DNA of 40,544 nucleotides. Origin: JAEZVV01 sp036652035 (GTDB taxonomy: Bacteria; Pseudomonadota; Gammaproteobacteria; Burkholderiales; Burkholderiaceae_F). Under the pieces are notes generated by a model that did no database searches, was not told the origin of the DNA, and was given only the letters and a program-made list of their open reading frames with translations. Shown here piece after piece: positions 7,296 through 16,249 of this stretch. The stretch lies in assembly GCA_036652035.1 (NCBI GenBank), contig JAVVWR010000022.1:1-40544 (forward strand), given 5' to 3'. The translations under genes and the position numbers were made by a program. Every line of letters begins with the position of its first letter. Position 1 is the first letter of the stretch.

Positions 7296-8491
7296 TGAAG
7301 TCTGTTGTGTGCTCGCCGGGCGCTCGCCTGGCGGCTTGTTTCTTCACCTACTTCGCGATGTCGGGGCTGCTCGCCCCCTTCATGCCGCTGTATTTCCAGA
7401 GCCGCGGCCTGAGTGCGGCCGAGGTTGGCATGGTGATGGCCCTGGCCCAGGGGCTGCGTGTAGTGGGGTCAAATTTCTGGGGCTGGATGGCGGACCGGAC
7501 TCATCCGCGCACCCGCGTCCTGCGCCTGACTGCGATTGCGATCGCCATCTCCTTTTCGGGATTTCTGCTGCCCGGCGGATTTGGCTGGATCGTGGTCGTG
7601 ATGTTCTTCCTCAACCTCTTCATGACTGCCCAGATGCCGGTGGCCGAGGCGCTCGCCATGGCGCGTTTGCGCGGCGATCCTGCCGCTTACGGCCGGCTGC
7701 GGGTGTGGGGTTCGGTCGGTTACGTGATTGTGGTGGTGGGCGCCGGCCTGCTGTTCGATGCGGCGGGCATCGGCTGGGCGCCGGTGCTGGGCCTGGCGCT
7801 TGCCGCGCTGATGGTCTGGTCGGCCTATGGCGTGCGTGACGAGGTGGTGGTGGCAGCGGCCAGCCAGGGCGGACCGTCGATGCGCGAACGCCTGCGCCAG
7901 CCCGCGGTGCGCTGGTTCCTGTTGTCGGCCGCGCTGATGGTCTTTGCCCACGGTGCGTTCTATTCCTATTTTTCGCTCTACCTGGCCAAGCTCGGCTACA
8001 GCAAGTCGGTGATCGGCGCTTTCTGGATGGTCGGGGTTTTGTGCGAGATCCTGATCTTCTACGGCCAGGGGCGCCTGTTCGCACGGTTCGCTGTCTATCA
8101 GTTGTTGGGCGCGTGTTTCCTGCTCGCTGCGGTGCGTTTTCTGCTGGTGGCCGAGTTCGCCGCCTTCTGGTGGATGATCGTGTTCTCGCAGGTGTTGCAC
8201 GCCGCTACCTTCGCGCTTCACCACTCGGCCTCGGTGTACCTGATCCAGCGCTGGTTCAGCGGTCGGGCGGCCTCGAGCGGACAAGCCCTGTACGTGAGCA
8301 TCGCTTACGGCGTGGGTGGCACCGCCGGCGCCCTGATGGCTGCCTGGGTCTGGGCTGAGGTCGGGCCCACAGCGGCTTTCCTGCAAGCCGTAGGGGTGGC
8401 CTTGCTGGGCTGGCTGGTGTTGCGTCGAGCTCAGGCCAGTGACCCCAGTATCGCGGGACCGCACACGCTTTCTTTGAAGTCGCAGGCCTGA
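7295..8491 (+). CDS. MFS transporter, HcaT/nucleoside-symporter-like (MFS_1_like)
   Basis: This 398-residue integral membrane protein has about 12 predicted membrane segments. It begins with LAACFFTYFAMSGLLAPFMP and LYFQSRGLSAAEVGMVMA, the typical opening of the MFS_1_like group that includes the phenylpropionate permease HcaT. The cytoplasmic loop between segments 2 and 3 carries GWMADRTHPRTRVLR, the MFS motif-A region. It overlaps aroC by one base (TGATG), so it is co-translated with chorismate synthase; an aroC-MFS pairing is what I recall from other Burkholderiales. A role in transport of an aromatic compound is tempting but unproven. A tail of about 20 residues after the last membrane segment is polar and unremarkable. 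Confidence 0.9.
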   Translation: MKSVVCSPGARLAACFFTYFAMSGLLAPFMPLYFQSRGLSAAEVGMVMALAQGLRVVGSNFWGWMADRTHPRTRVLRLTAIAIAISFSGFLLPGGFGWIVVVMFFLNLFMTAQMPVAEALAMARLRGDPAAYGRLRVWGSVGYVIVVVGAGLLFDAAGIGWAPVLGLALAALMVWSAYGVRDEVVVAAASQGGPSMRERLRQPAVRWFLLSAALMVFAHGAFYSYFSLYLAKLGYSKSVIGAFWMVGVLCEILIFYGQGRLFARFAVYQLLGACFLLAAVRFLLVAEFAAFWWMIVFSQVLHAATFALHHSASVYLIQRWFSGRAASSGQALYVSIAYGVGGTAGALMAAWVWAEVGPTAAFLQAVGVALLGWLVLRRAQASDPSIAGPHTLSLKSQA

Positions 8492-8560
8492 GTCAGCGGT
8501 CGGGTTGGACCGACTTGAGCTGCCTTTGCGCTAGGTGGGGTCGGGCAGTCCGAGACTGGC

Positions 8561-8588
8561 TTGGGAGGCAGGGGGCGCATGGCATACT
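8561..8588 (+). promoter_or_regulatory. Candidate sigma-70 promoter upstream of leuC
   Basis: TTGGGA (8561-8566) and CATACT (8583-8588) are separated by 16 bp and lie about 55 nt before the leuC start. Each hexamer is only a partial match to consensus, so this is a candidate, not a firm call. No leader-peptide run of leucine codons was seen in the 152-nt gap. Confidence 0.3.
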
Positions 8589-8643
8589 TGTGCAACGCGG
8601 CAAGCCGGGTTATTCCCCGCGCCTAGAGTCGCCAGTGAGCCCG

Positions 8644-10071
8644 ATGAATACGCCCAAAACGCTATACGACAAGCTCTGGAACGAGCACGTGGTGCACGTC
8701 GAGGAAGACGGCACGACCCTCCTTTACATCGACCGTCACCTGGTTCACGAAGTGACCTCGCCCCAGGCCTTCGACGGTCTGCGGCTGGCGGGCCGTCCGC
8801 TGTGGCGGGTCGGATCGGTGGTGGCTACGGCCGACCACAACACGCCGACCACGGGCTGGGAGCACGGCTACGACGGCATCACCGATCCGATTTCGCGCGA
8901 GCAGGTCACCACGCTCGACGCCAATATTCGCGAGTTCGGCGCCGCCGCTTATTTCCCCTTCCTGGACGGTCGCCAGGGCATCGTCCACGTGATGGGGCCC
9001 GAGCAAGGCGCCACGCTGCCGGGCATGACGGTGGTGTGCGGCGATTCCCACACCAGCACTCACGGTGCCTTTGGAGCTCTGGCTTTCGGCATTGGCACCT
9101 CGGAAGTCGAGCACGTCATGGCGACCCAGACGCTGCTGATGAAGAAGGCCAAATCCATGCTGGTGCGGGTCGAGGGCACGTTGCCCGCCGGCATCAGCGG
9201 CAAGGACGTGGCGCTGGCGGTGATCGGCAAGATCGGTACTGCGGGCGGCACTGGATACGCGATCGAATTCGGGGGTTCGGCCATCGCCGGGCTGTCGATG
9301 GAAGGCCGCATGACCCTCTGCAATATGGCGATCGAAGCGGGCGCTCGCGCCGGCATGGTCGCGGTCGACGACAAGACGCTCGACTACGTGCGCGGCCGGC
9401 CTTTTGCGCCGACGGCGGAGCAGTGGAATGCCGCGGTGGCGCACTGGCGCACCCTGCGCTCGGACCCCGGCGCGAGTTTTGACACCGTGGTCGAGTTGCG
9501 GGCTGAAGAGATCCTGCCGCAGGTCACCTGGGGCACCTCGCCCGAGATGGTTCTGTCCATCACCGACCGAATTCCCGATCCCGACAAGGAAAAGGACCCG
9601 GTTCGCCGCGAAGGTTACGAGCGGGCGATCAAATACATGGGCCTTGCGCCCAACACGGCGATCGAGTCGATTCCGATCGACAAGGTGTTCATCGGTTCCT
9701 GCACCAACTCGCGCATTGAAGACATCCGCGCGGCTGCCTGGGTCGTCAAGCGCCTGGGCAAGAAGGTCGCTGCCAACGTCAAGCTGGCGATGGTGGTGCC
9801 GGGCTCGGGCCTGGTGAAGGCGCAGGCCGAGCGCGAAGGCCTGCACGAGATCTTCAAAGCCGCCGGTTTCGAGTGGCGCGAGCCGGGCTGCTCGATGTGT
9901 TTGGCGATGAACGCCGACCGCCTCGAGCCCGGCGAGCGCTGCGCCTCGACCAGCAACCGCAATTTCGAAGGCCGCCAGGGTCCGGGTGGCCGCACCCATC
10001 TGGTGTCGCCGGCGATGGCTGCCGCGGCTGCGATCGAGGGGCATTTCGTCGACATTCGGAGACTCGCATGA
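8644..10071 (+). CDS. leuC: 3-isopropylmalate dehydratase large subunit
   Basis: LeuC, with LeuD, isomerises 2-isopropylmalate to 3-isopropylmalate in leucine synthesis and carries the [4Fe-4S] cluster. The 475-residue protein opens with TLYDKLWNEHVVHVEEDGTT and has TADHNTPTT and GDSHTSTHGAFGALAFGIGT. The three cluster cysteines are Cys353 (IGSCTNSRIEDIR) and Cys416/Cys419 (GCSMCLAMN). The C-terminal RNFEGRQGPGGRTHLVSPAMAA block is intact. I use ATG 8644; an in-frame GTG nine bases upstream is possible and would add three residues. The frame is open further upstream, but that part does not resemble the family. Its stop overlaps the start of the small entericidin-like gene (ATGA). Confidence 0.97.
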   Translation: MNTPKTLYDKLWNEHVVHVEEDGTTLLYIDRHLVHEVTSPQAFDGLRLAGRPLWRVGSVVATADHNTPTTGWEHGYDGITDPISREQVTTLDANIREFGAAAYFPFLDGRQGIVHVMGPEQGATLPGMTVVCGDSHTSTHGAFGALAFGIGTSEVEHVMATQTLLMKKAKSMLVRVEGTLPAGISGKDVALAVIGKIGTAGGTGYAIEFGGSAIAGLSMEGRMTLCNMAIEAGARAGMVAVDDKTLDYVRGRPFAPTAEQWNAAVAHWRTLRSDPGASFDTVVELRAEEILPQVTWGTSPEMVLSITDRIPDPDKEKDPVRREGYERAIKYMGLAPNTAIESIPIDKVFIGSCTNSRIEDIRAAAWVVKRLGKKVAANVKLAMVVPGSGLVKAQAEREGLHEIFKAAGFEWREPGCSMCLAMNADRLEPGERCASTSNRNFEGRQGPGGRTHLVSPAMAAAAAIEGHFVDIRRLA

Positions 10072-10202
10072 GCAAGCGCGTGATGCTGGTGGCTCTGACC
10101 GTTTTGTGGCTCACGGGCTGCAATACCGTAGCGGGCTTTGGCAAGGATCTCGGCCGGGCCGGTGATGCAATCACCGGCGCTTCGGACAAGGCGAGGAAGT
10201 GA
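10068..10202 (+). CDS. Entericidin A/B-like small lipoprotein
   Basis: This 44-residue gene sits between leuC and leuD, overlapping both (ATGA with leuC, TGATG with leuD). The N-terminus is a lipoprotein signal (KRVMLVALTVLWLTGC, lipobox LTGC with Cys17). The mature part, NTVAGFGKDLGRAGDAITGA, is the classic entericidin pattern. Entericidins are small envelope lipoproteins first described in E. coli as an antidote/toxin pair (EcnA/EcnB) with a bacteriolytic member; most chromosomal homologues have no tested function. Only one copy is present here, with no partner adjacent. Placement inside the leu operon means it would be expressed with leucine biosynthesis; I recall the same position in other Burkholderiales. 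Function here is unknown. Confidence 0.85.
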   Translation: MSKRVMLVALTVLWLTGCNTVAGFGKDLGRAGDAITGASDKARK

Positions 10203-10849
10203 TGGAGAAGTTCGAAATTCACCAGGGCCTGGTGGTTCCGCTCGACCGCGCCAATGTCGATACCGACGCGATCATTCCCAAGCAGTTTCTGAAGTCGATC
10301 CACCGCACCGGTTACGGGCCGAATCTGTTTGATGAGTGGCGCTATCTGGATCGCGGTGAGCCCGGGCAGGATCCGGCCGGCCGCAAGATCAACCCCGATT
10401 TCGTGCTTAACCAGCCGCGCTACGCGGGCGCCTCGGTGCTGCTGGCGCGCAAGAACTTTGGCTGCGGATCTTCCCGTGAACACGCGCCGTGGGCGCTGGT
10501 CGAATACGGCATCCGTGCCGTGATTGCACCGAGTTTTGCCGACATCTTCTACAACAACAGCCTCAAGAACGGTCTGTTGCCGATCGTTCTGCCGGAGCTC
10601 GTGATTGACCGCCTGTTCGACGAAGTGGCGGTCCACCTCGGCTGCCGCCTGACGATCGACCTGCCGCGCCAGCGCGTGGTCGAGGCGAGCGGTGTCGAGC
10701 ATGAGTTCGAACTTGCGCCCTCGCGCAAGTTCTGCCTGGTCAACGGGCTCGATGACATCGGCCTGACGCTGCGGCACAAGGACTTGATTGTCGAGTTCGA
10801 GAATCGGCGCCTGGCTCAGTTCCCCTGGCTGGGTAAAGCGGCCACTTAA
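10202..10849 (+). CDS. leuD: 3-isopropylmalate dehydratase small subunit
   Basis: This is the swivel-domain partner of LeuC. The 215-residue protein starts MEKFEIHQGLVVPLDRANVDTD-like and has the family blocks DAIIPKQFLKSIHRTGYG, NFGCGSSREHAPWAL and IAPSFADIFYNNSLKNG. Length agrees with the proteobacterial family (about 200-216). The ATG at 10202 overlaps the stop of the entericidin-like gene; the GTG directly before it (10199) is in frame but unnecessary. It is followed after 63 nt by leuB. Confidence 0.97.
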   Translation: MEKFEIHQGLVVPLDRANVDTDAIIPKQFLKSIHRTGYGPNLFDEWRYLDRGEPGQDPAGRKINPDFVLNQPRYAGASVLLARKNFGCGSSREHAPWALVEYGIRAVIAPSFADIFYNNSLKNGLLPIVLPELVIDRLFDEVAVHLGCRLTIDLPRQRVVEASGVEHEFELAPSRKFCLVNGLDDIGLTLRHKDLIVEFENRRLAQFPWLGKAAT

Positions 10850-10912
10850 CGCCATACGCGCCGTTCCTGGGCGGGCAGGGGCGGAGCGGAACCACTCCCG
10901 CCGAGGAAGACG

Positions 10913-11980
10913 ATGAAGATCGCAGTCCTGCCCGGTGACGGCATCGGTCCTGAAATCATCGCCGAGGCCGTCAAGGTCCTCAAGGCGCTTGGCCGACCCT
11001 TCGAATTCGAGTTCGCCGACGTGGGCGGCGCGGCGTACGCCGCGCACGGCCACCCGCTGCCCGAGGCCACGCTGGCGTTGGCGCTGGGCGCCGACGCGGT
11101 GCTGTTCGGCGCGGTCGGCGATTGGAAATACGACACGCTGCCGCGCCATCTGCGGCCCGAGCAAGCCATTCTTGGTCTGCGCAAGGCGATGGGGCTGTTT
11201 GCCAACCTGCGCCCGGCGATCTGCTATGCGGAACTGACCGCGGCGTCGAGCTTGAAGCCTGAGCTCGTGGCCGGTCTTGACCTGCTGCTGGTGCGCGAGC
11301 TCACGGGCGACATCTACTTCGGCCAGCCGCGCGGCCGCCGCACGGCGGTCGATGGGCACTTCCCCGGTGCCGAAGAAGCGTTCGATACCATGCGCTATTC
11401 GCGCCCGGAGATCGAGCGCATCGCCCACGTCGCTTTCCAGGCCGCGATGAAGCGCGACAAGCGCGTCACCAGCGTTGACAAGGCCAACGTGCTCGAGACC
11501 TTCCAGTTCTGGAAGGACGTGGTCATCGAAGTCCACCAGCAGTATCCGGACGTCACGCTCGACCACATGTATGTCGATAACGCGGCGATGCAGCTGGTCA
11601 AGGCGCCCAAGAAGTTCGACGTGATCGTCACCGGCAATATGTTTGGCGACATTCTCTCGGACGAAGCGGCGATGTTGACCGGTTCGATCGGCATGCTGCC
11701 GTCGGCCTCGCTCAACGACAAGAAGCAGGGCTTGTACGAGCCCAGCCACGGCAGTGCGCCGGATATCGCCGGCCAGGGCGTCGCCAATCCGCTCGCGACC
11801 ATCTTGTCGGCGGCGATGATGCTGCGCTACTCGCTCGATTTGGCCGACGACGCCGACCGCATTGAAGCAGCGGTGAAAAAGGTCTTGGCCGCGGGATTGC
11901 GCACCGGCGACATCTGGGCCGAGGGCTGCCAGCGCGTCGGCACGCAAGCGATGGGCGACGCCGTCGTCGCCGCGTTGTAA
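10913..11980 (+). CDS. leuB: 3-isopropylmalate dehydrogenase
   Basis: LeuB oxidatively decarboxylates 3-isopropylmalate with NAD in the cytoplasm, giving the leucine keto acid. The 355-residue protein begins MKIAVLPGDGIGPEI and has the substrate- and metal-binding segments LLVRELTGDIYFGQPRG, VTSVDKANVLETFQFWK, HMYVDNAAMQL and the signature ending NMFGDILSDEAAMLTGSIG. The NAD-specific loop EPSHGSAPDIAGQGVANP is intact. A GAGGAAG Shine-Dalgarno precedes the ATG. It closes the leuC-leuD-leuB run and is followed 26 nt later by asd. Confidence 0.98.
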   Translation: MKIAVLPGDGIGPEIIAEAVKVLKALGRPFEFEFADVGGAAYAAHGHPLPEATLALALGADAVLFGAVGDWKYDTLPRHLRPEQAILGLRKAMGLFANLRPAICYAELTAASSLKPELVAGLDLLLVRELTGDIYFGQPRGRRTAVDGHFPGAEEAFDTMRYSRPEIERIAHVAFQAAMKRDKRVTSVDKANVLETFQFWKDVVIEVHQQYPDVTLDHMYVDNAAMQLVKAPKKFDVIVTGNMFGDILSDEAAMLTGSIGMLPSASLNDKKQGLYEPSHGSAPDIAGQGVANPLATILSAAMMLRYSLDLADDADRIEAAVKKVLAAGLRTGDIWAEGCQRVGTQAMGDAVVAAL

Positions 11981-12006
11981 TCAGAAGCGATCAGGGATCA
12001 ACGGAG

Positions 12007-13140
12007 ATGGGCATGCGATTGGGCTTGGTGGGTTGGCGGGGCATGGTGGGCTCCGTGTTGATGGAGCGCATGAGCGCGGAGCGCGATTTCGACCGGGTCG
12101 ATACCGTTTTCTTCTCGACCAGCAACGCGGGCGGGCCGGCGCCGGCCGTGCCGCGCGCGGCGCCGGTGCTGGAAGACGCGGGCAATATCGCAGCGCTCGC
12201 CCAATGCGACGCCATCATCACGTGCCAGGGCGGCGACTGGACCAACGCGGTCTATCCCAAGCTGCGCGCCACCGGCTGGAACGGCTGGTGGATCGACGCC
12301 GCCAGCAGCCTGCGCATGGCCGATGACGCCGTGATCATCCTCGACCCGGTCAACATGGCCGTGATCCAGGACGCGATGGCGCGCGGTGTGAAGAACTACA
12401 TCGGCGGCAACTGCACGGTCAGCCTGATGCTGTTGGCCCTGGACGGTCTGATCAAGGCCGATCTGGTTGACTGGGTCAGCGCAATGACCTATCAGGCCGC
12501 CAGCGGCGCGGGCGCCCCCAATATGCGCGAGCTGATCGGGCAGATGGGAGCCTTGAACGCCGCGGTCGCCACCGAACTGGCCGATCCGCGCTCGGCGATT
12601 CTCGAGATCGACCGCAAGATCACCGCCACCCTGCGCGACGGCGCCTTCCCCACCGCCAATTTTGGCGCGCCGCTCGCCGGCAGCCTGATCCCGTGGATCG
12701 ACAAGGATCTGGGCAACGGCCAGAGCAAGGAAGAGTGGAAGGGCGGCGCGGAAGCCAACAAGATTCTCGGTCTGCCGGCGATGGGCGAGCCCGGTTCGAT
12801 GGCGGTCGAAGGCCTGTGCGTGCGGGTGGGAGCGATGCGCTGCCATTCGCAGGCGCTCACCATCAAGTTAAAGCGTGATGTTCCGCTCGAAGAGATCGAA
12901 GAGCGGATCGCCAGCGCCAACCCCTGGGCCCGCTTCGTTCCCAATACCAGAGAGGCGAGCGTCGCCGAGCTGTCGCCGGCCAAGGTCAGCGGCACGCTGG
13001 ATATCCCGATCGGCCGGATTCGCAAGCTGGCGATGGGGCCGGAGTACCTCTCGGCTTTCACCGTGGGCGACCAGCTGCTGTGGGGCGCGGCCGAGCCGCT
13101 GCGCCGCATGCTGCGAATCGTTCTCAGCCAACTCGACTGA
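12007..13140 (+). CDS. asd: Aspartate-semialdehyde dehydrogenase
   Basis: It makes aspartate semialdehyde from aspartyl phosphate with NADPH, the branch point to lysine/diaminopimelate, threonine and methionine. The 377-residue protein has the dinucleotide-binding start RLGLVGWRGMVGSVLMERM, the catalytic Cys136 in YIGGNCTVSLML, and the catalytic-His segment RVGAMRCHSQALTIKL. This is the long Gram-negative form (E. coli is 367 residues). It lies directly after leuB and before fimV, as in Burkholderia-type genomes. It also connects to the methionine genes in this window, since homoserine derives from its product. Confidence 0.97.
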   Translation: MGMRLGLVGWRGMVGSVLMERMSAERDFDRVDTVFFSTSNAGGPAPAVPRAAPVLEDAGNIAALAQCDAIITCQGGDWTNAVYPKLRATGWNGWWIDAASSLRMADDAVIILDPVNMAVIQDAMARGVKNYIGGNCTVSLMLLALDGLIKADLVDWVSAMTYQAASGAGAPNMRELIGQMGALNAAVATELADPRSAILEIDRKITATLRDGAFPTANFGAPLAGSLIPWIDKDLGNGQSKEEWKGGAEANKILGLPAMGEPGSMAVEGLCVRVGAMRCHSQALTIKLKRDVPLEEIEERIASANPWARFVPNTREASVAELSPAKVSGTLDIPIGRIRKLAMGPEYLSAFTVGDQLLWGAAEPLRRMLRIVLSQLD

Positions 13141-13275
13141 GGCATTGCCGCGACAGCGGGAAGATCATCCTCACGCATCTGCGGTAGCGCCTGCGGTTTA
13201 TCGGCGTGCTGCGTGAATGCCTGCGGATAATCGTGAAAATTGCTTAAAACCGACTCAAGAAGGACAGGGGGCGAC

Positions 13276-16203
13276 GTGCCATCGAATCAATTCCGCCGGG
13301 TACCGGCCGCGGCAGCCATTGCGCTGGCATTTGGACTGAGCGTCGGCCTCGGGTTTTCGATGGCGTCGCCGGCCGAGGCCGCGGGTCTGGGCCGACTCAA
13401 CGTGCAGTCGGCCTTGGGCCAACCGCTGCGCGCCGAGCTTGAAGTCAACTCGGTCACGCCCGACGAGGCCCCCACGCTGTCGGCCAAACTGGCGCCGCTG
13501 GCGGCCTACCGCGCGGCCAACGTCGATTTCAGCCCCGGGCTGACCGGTCTGCGTCTGACGCTCGAACAGCGCAACGGCACCTATATCGTTCGCATCAACA
13601 GCCCGCAGCCGATCAACGAGCCTTATCTCGACCTGCTGGTCGAGCTGAGCTGGGCGACCGGTCGGGTGGTTCGCGAGTACACCATCCTGCTCGATCCGCC
13701 CGCGCTGCGGCAGGCACCGGACGTGATCGCGCCCGCGACGCCACGGGGTAAGGCGCCGGCCGTCCCGGTGGCGGCAGCGCCGATGGCCGCGGTGCCCGCG
13801 CCACAGCCCGCCGCCGCCAAGCCCGCGGCGGTGGCCAAGCCGGAGGCGGCGCTCCAGACCTATACCGTCAAGCGTGGCGACACCTTGTTTGCCATTGCCG
13901 AGCGCAATCGCCGGCCCAGTGTTTCGCTCGACCAGATGCTGGTGGCGCTGTTTCATGCCAATCCCGGTGCTTTTGTCGCCGGCAACATGAACCGGATGGG
14001 GGCGGGTGCGGTGATCTCCATTCCCGGAGCGGCTGCGGCGGCTGCGGTGACACCGGCCGAAGCCTCGCGCGAAGTGCGCGCTCAGAGCGCCGACTTTGCC
14101 GCTTACCGTAGCCGTCTGGCCAAGGCGGTGGCAGCCGTTCCCGCGGTGGCGCAAGCCGCTGCGCCGGCGGCTGCGGCCAGTGGCCAGGTGAGCGCGAAAA
14201 TCGAGGACAAGAGCACGGTCGCCAAAGCCGGTGGTGACCAGCTGAAGATCGCCAAGGCGCAGGACGGCAAGGGCGCTACAGCGGCGGCGGCGGCCGATGA
14301 AGTCGTGGCGCGCACACGCGAAGTCAATGAGCTCGAGTCCCGTCTGGCCCAGCTCAACAAGACCAACGACGACTTGAAGCGGGCGATCGAGCTTCAGAGC
14401 AAGGCCGGCACTCAGGCGCAGACGCAGTCTGAAGCCAAAGCGCCGGCGACTGCCGCATTGGCGCCCGAGGTAAAGAAAGCCGAGCCAGTCGCGCCCGCGC
14501 CGACCGATGCGGCCAAGCCGGCCACGCCTGCCCCGGCCTCGGAGGCCGCCCCGTCGAATGTGGCCAAGCCGGAGGCCCCCCCCCCCGTTGCCCCCGCGCC
14601 GGCCCCGGCGGAGGAAGGCCCGAGCTTCATCGGCGAATTGCTTGGCAATACCAGCACTCAGCTGGGGCTGGGCGGCATTGCCGTTCTGCTCGCCGGTCTC
14701 TTTGGCTGGAGCTCGTACCGCCGCAAGAAGGCCGAATCGAAAGCCGCTTACCGCGACAGCAATGACGGCCTGGGCGCCAACTCGCTCTTTGGCCAGACCG
14801 GTGGCCAGAGCGTTGATACGGCAGGCACGGCCAGCACTTTCAATTCGAGCTTCATGCCGGCGGCCGCACCGTTAGATGCCAACGAAGTCGACCCGGTGGC
14901 CGAGGCCGACGTCTATATCGCCTACGGCCGCGATGAGCAGGCCGAGGACATTCTCAAGGAGGCGCTGCGCCTGCAGCCCGACCGCCACGCCGCGCGCGGC
15001 AAACTGCTCGAGATTTATGCCCACCGCGGCGACAAGGCTTCGTTCAACGCCGTAGCCCAGGAGCTGCATGAACGCAGCGCCGGTATGGGCGAGGAATGGG
15101 ATGCGGCGGCCAAGCTCGGTCGCACGATCGATTCGACCAATCCGCTCTACGCGGGGGCGGTCGTGACCGCCGGGCTGGCCGCGGCGCCCATCACCCAGCT
15201 TCGGATTCCGCCGGAAGAAGCGGTTTCTGCGCCGGTGGCGCAGAGCGAGCTGTCCGGCATCGTGGCGCCGACGGCGATGCCCGAGCTGGAGTCCGATTCG
15301 ATCGTGCCGCTTACCTATATGGCGGGCGATTCCACGCCGCTGTCGGAACTGGCGCCGACCACCGACGGCGCTGCGCCCGACGTCGAACCGCCGGCCGAGC
15401 ACGCAACGCCGATGACGGTGTTCTCGATAGCGAGCGAGAACGAGGTGGCGAGCGCGCCGGCCGCAGCGGCGGCCATCGATTTTGATTCGCTCGACTTCGA
15501 CCTCGGCCCGACCCAGCAGCCGATCGCCGAAGCGATGGTCGCTACGGTGCCGCGCGAGACGCCCGACGATCTGCTTCTGGGCGTGCCGCTGCCCGAGGCC
15601 GAGCCGGAAGCCTTGCGCTTCGATCTTGACCTCGACATTCCGTCGATCCAGCCGATCGCCGCGTCGATGGCGCCCGCTTCGACGCCGGCATTGGTCGAGG
15701 TGGCTGATCTCGGTCTGTCGGATTTCGAACACGCCATGCCGCCGCTTGACCCGCAGGCCGGGCCGGTCTCGAGCCTGGCATTGGATTCGATAACCGAGAT
15801 CGATCTCGATTTCGAAATGCCGTCGCAGCAGCCGGTCGGGGCGCCGTTTCGCGCCAGTGCCAGCGCCGAGCAAATCCTGGGTCAGCCGACCCACGCCGGC
15901 ATCATGGGCGCTGTGCCCGATGAGTTGGCGCAGCGGATGGGTGCCGAGATCGACCAATCGACCGTGCCGCTGATCGATTTCGATCTGTCGGCGGTCAATC
16001 TGGATGCGAGCGCTGGCAAGGGTGAGGCCGAGCCGGGCAGTGCGCTGGCGCAGCAGATGTCGACCAAGCTCGATCTGGCGCGCGGCTACATCGACCTCGG
16101 TGTGCGCGATGGCGCACGCGAACTGCTCGACGAAGTGATGCGCGAAGGCACGCGCGAGCAGCGCAGCGCAGCGATCGAGCTGATCAAGCAGATCGAGGGT
16201 TGA
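13276..16203 (+). CDS. fimV: FimV/HubP-like polar hub protein
   Basis: FimV family proteins are inner-membrane, peptidoglycan-binding scaffolds that organise the cell pole and type IV pili or twitching. This 975-residue protein has a signal peptide ending near residue 35 (ASPAEAA), the conserved FimV N-terminal domain (GRLNVQSALGQPLRAELEV, about 37-145), a LysM domain at about 195-250 (YTVKRGDTLFAIAERN), Ala/Pro-rich linkers with a short coiled coil (NELESRLAQLNKTNDDL), one membrane segment near 462-480, and a long acidic cytoplasmic region rich in DFDLD-type motifs. It ends with the FimV C-terminal TPR-like domain (LDLARGYIDLGVRDGARELL). I chose GTG 13276; a TTG at 13240 is in frame but gives an unusual extension. 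It sits between asd and truA, the usual position in Burkholderiales. Confidence 0.93.
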   Translation: MPSNQFRRVPAAAAIALAFGLSVGLGFSMASPAEAAGLGRLNVQSALGQPLRAELEVNSVTPDEAPTLSAKLAPLAAYRAANVDFSPGLTGLRLTLEQRNGTYIVRINSPQPINEPYLDLLVELSWATGRVVREYTILLDPPALRQAPDVIAPATPRGKAPAVPVAAAPMAAVPAPQPAAAKPAAVAKPEAALQTYTVKRGDTLFAIAERNRRPSVSLDQMLVALFHANPGAFVAGNMNRMGAGAVISIPGAAAAAAVTPAEASREVRAQSADFAAYRSRLAKAVAAVPAVAQAAAPAAAASGQVSAKIEDKSTVAKAGGDQLKIAKAQDGKGATAAAAADEVVARTREVNELESRLAQLNKTNDDLKRAIELQSKAGTQAQTQSEAKAPATAALAPEVKKAEPVAPAPTDAAKPATPAPASEAAPSNVAKPEAPPPVAPAPAPAEEGPSFIGELLGNTSTQLGLGGIAVLLAGLFGWSSYRRKKAESKAAYRDSNDGLGANSLFGQTGGQSVDTAGTASTFNSSFMPAAAPLDANEVDPVAEADVYIAYGRDEQAEDILKEALRLQPDRHAARGKLLEIYAHRGDKASFNAVAQELHERSAGMGEEWDAAAKLGRTIDSTNPLYAGAVVTAGLAAAPITQLRIPPEEAVSAPVAQSELSGIVAPTAMPELESDSIVPLTYMAGDSTPLSELAPTTDGAAPDVEPPAEHATPMTVFSIASENEVASAPAAAAAIDFDSLDFDLGPTQQPIAEAMVATVPRETPDDLLLGVPLPEAEPEALRFDLDLDIPSIQPIAASMAPASTPALVEVADLGLSDFEHAMPPLDPQAGPVSSLALDSITEIDLDFEMPSQQPVGAPFRASASAEQILGQPTHAGIMGAVPDELAQRMGAEIDQSTVPLIDFDLSAVNLDASAGKGEAEPGSALAQQMSTKLDLARGYIDLGVRDGARELLDEVMREGTREQRSAAIELIKQIEG

Positions 16204-16249
16204 GCCCGCGGGGTGGCGAGCCGAGCTTGCCGCCCCGTTGCTCGCTGGC

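Noticed and set aside
13215..13275. GATAAT at 13226 as a -10 box for fimV
   Set aside because: No acceptable -35 hexamer at 16-18 bp upstream, and fimV may simply be read through from asd.
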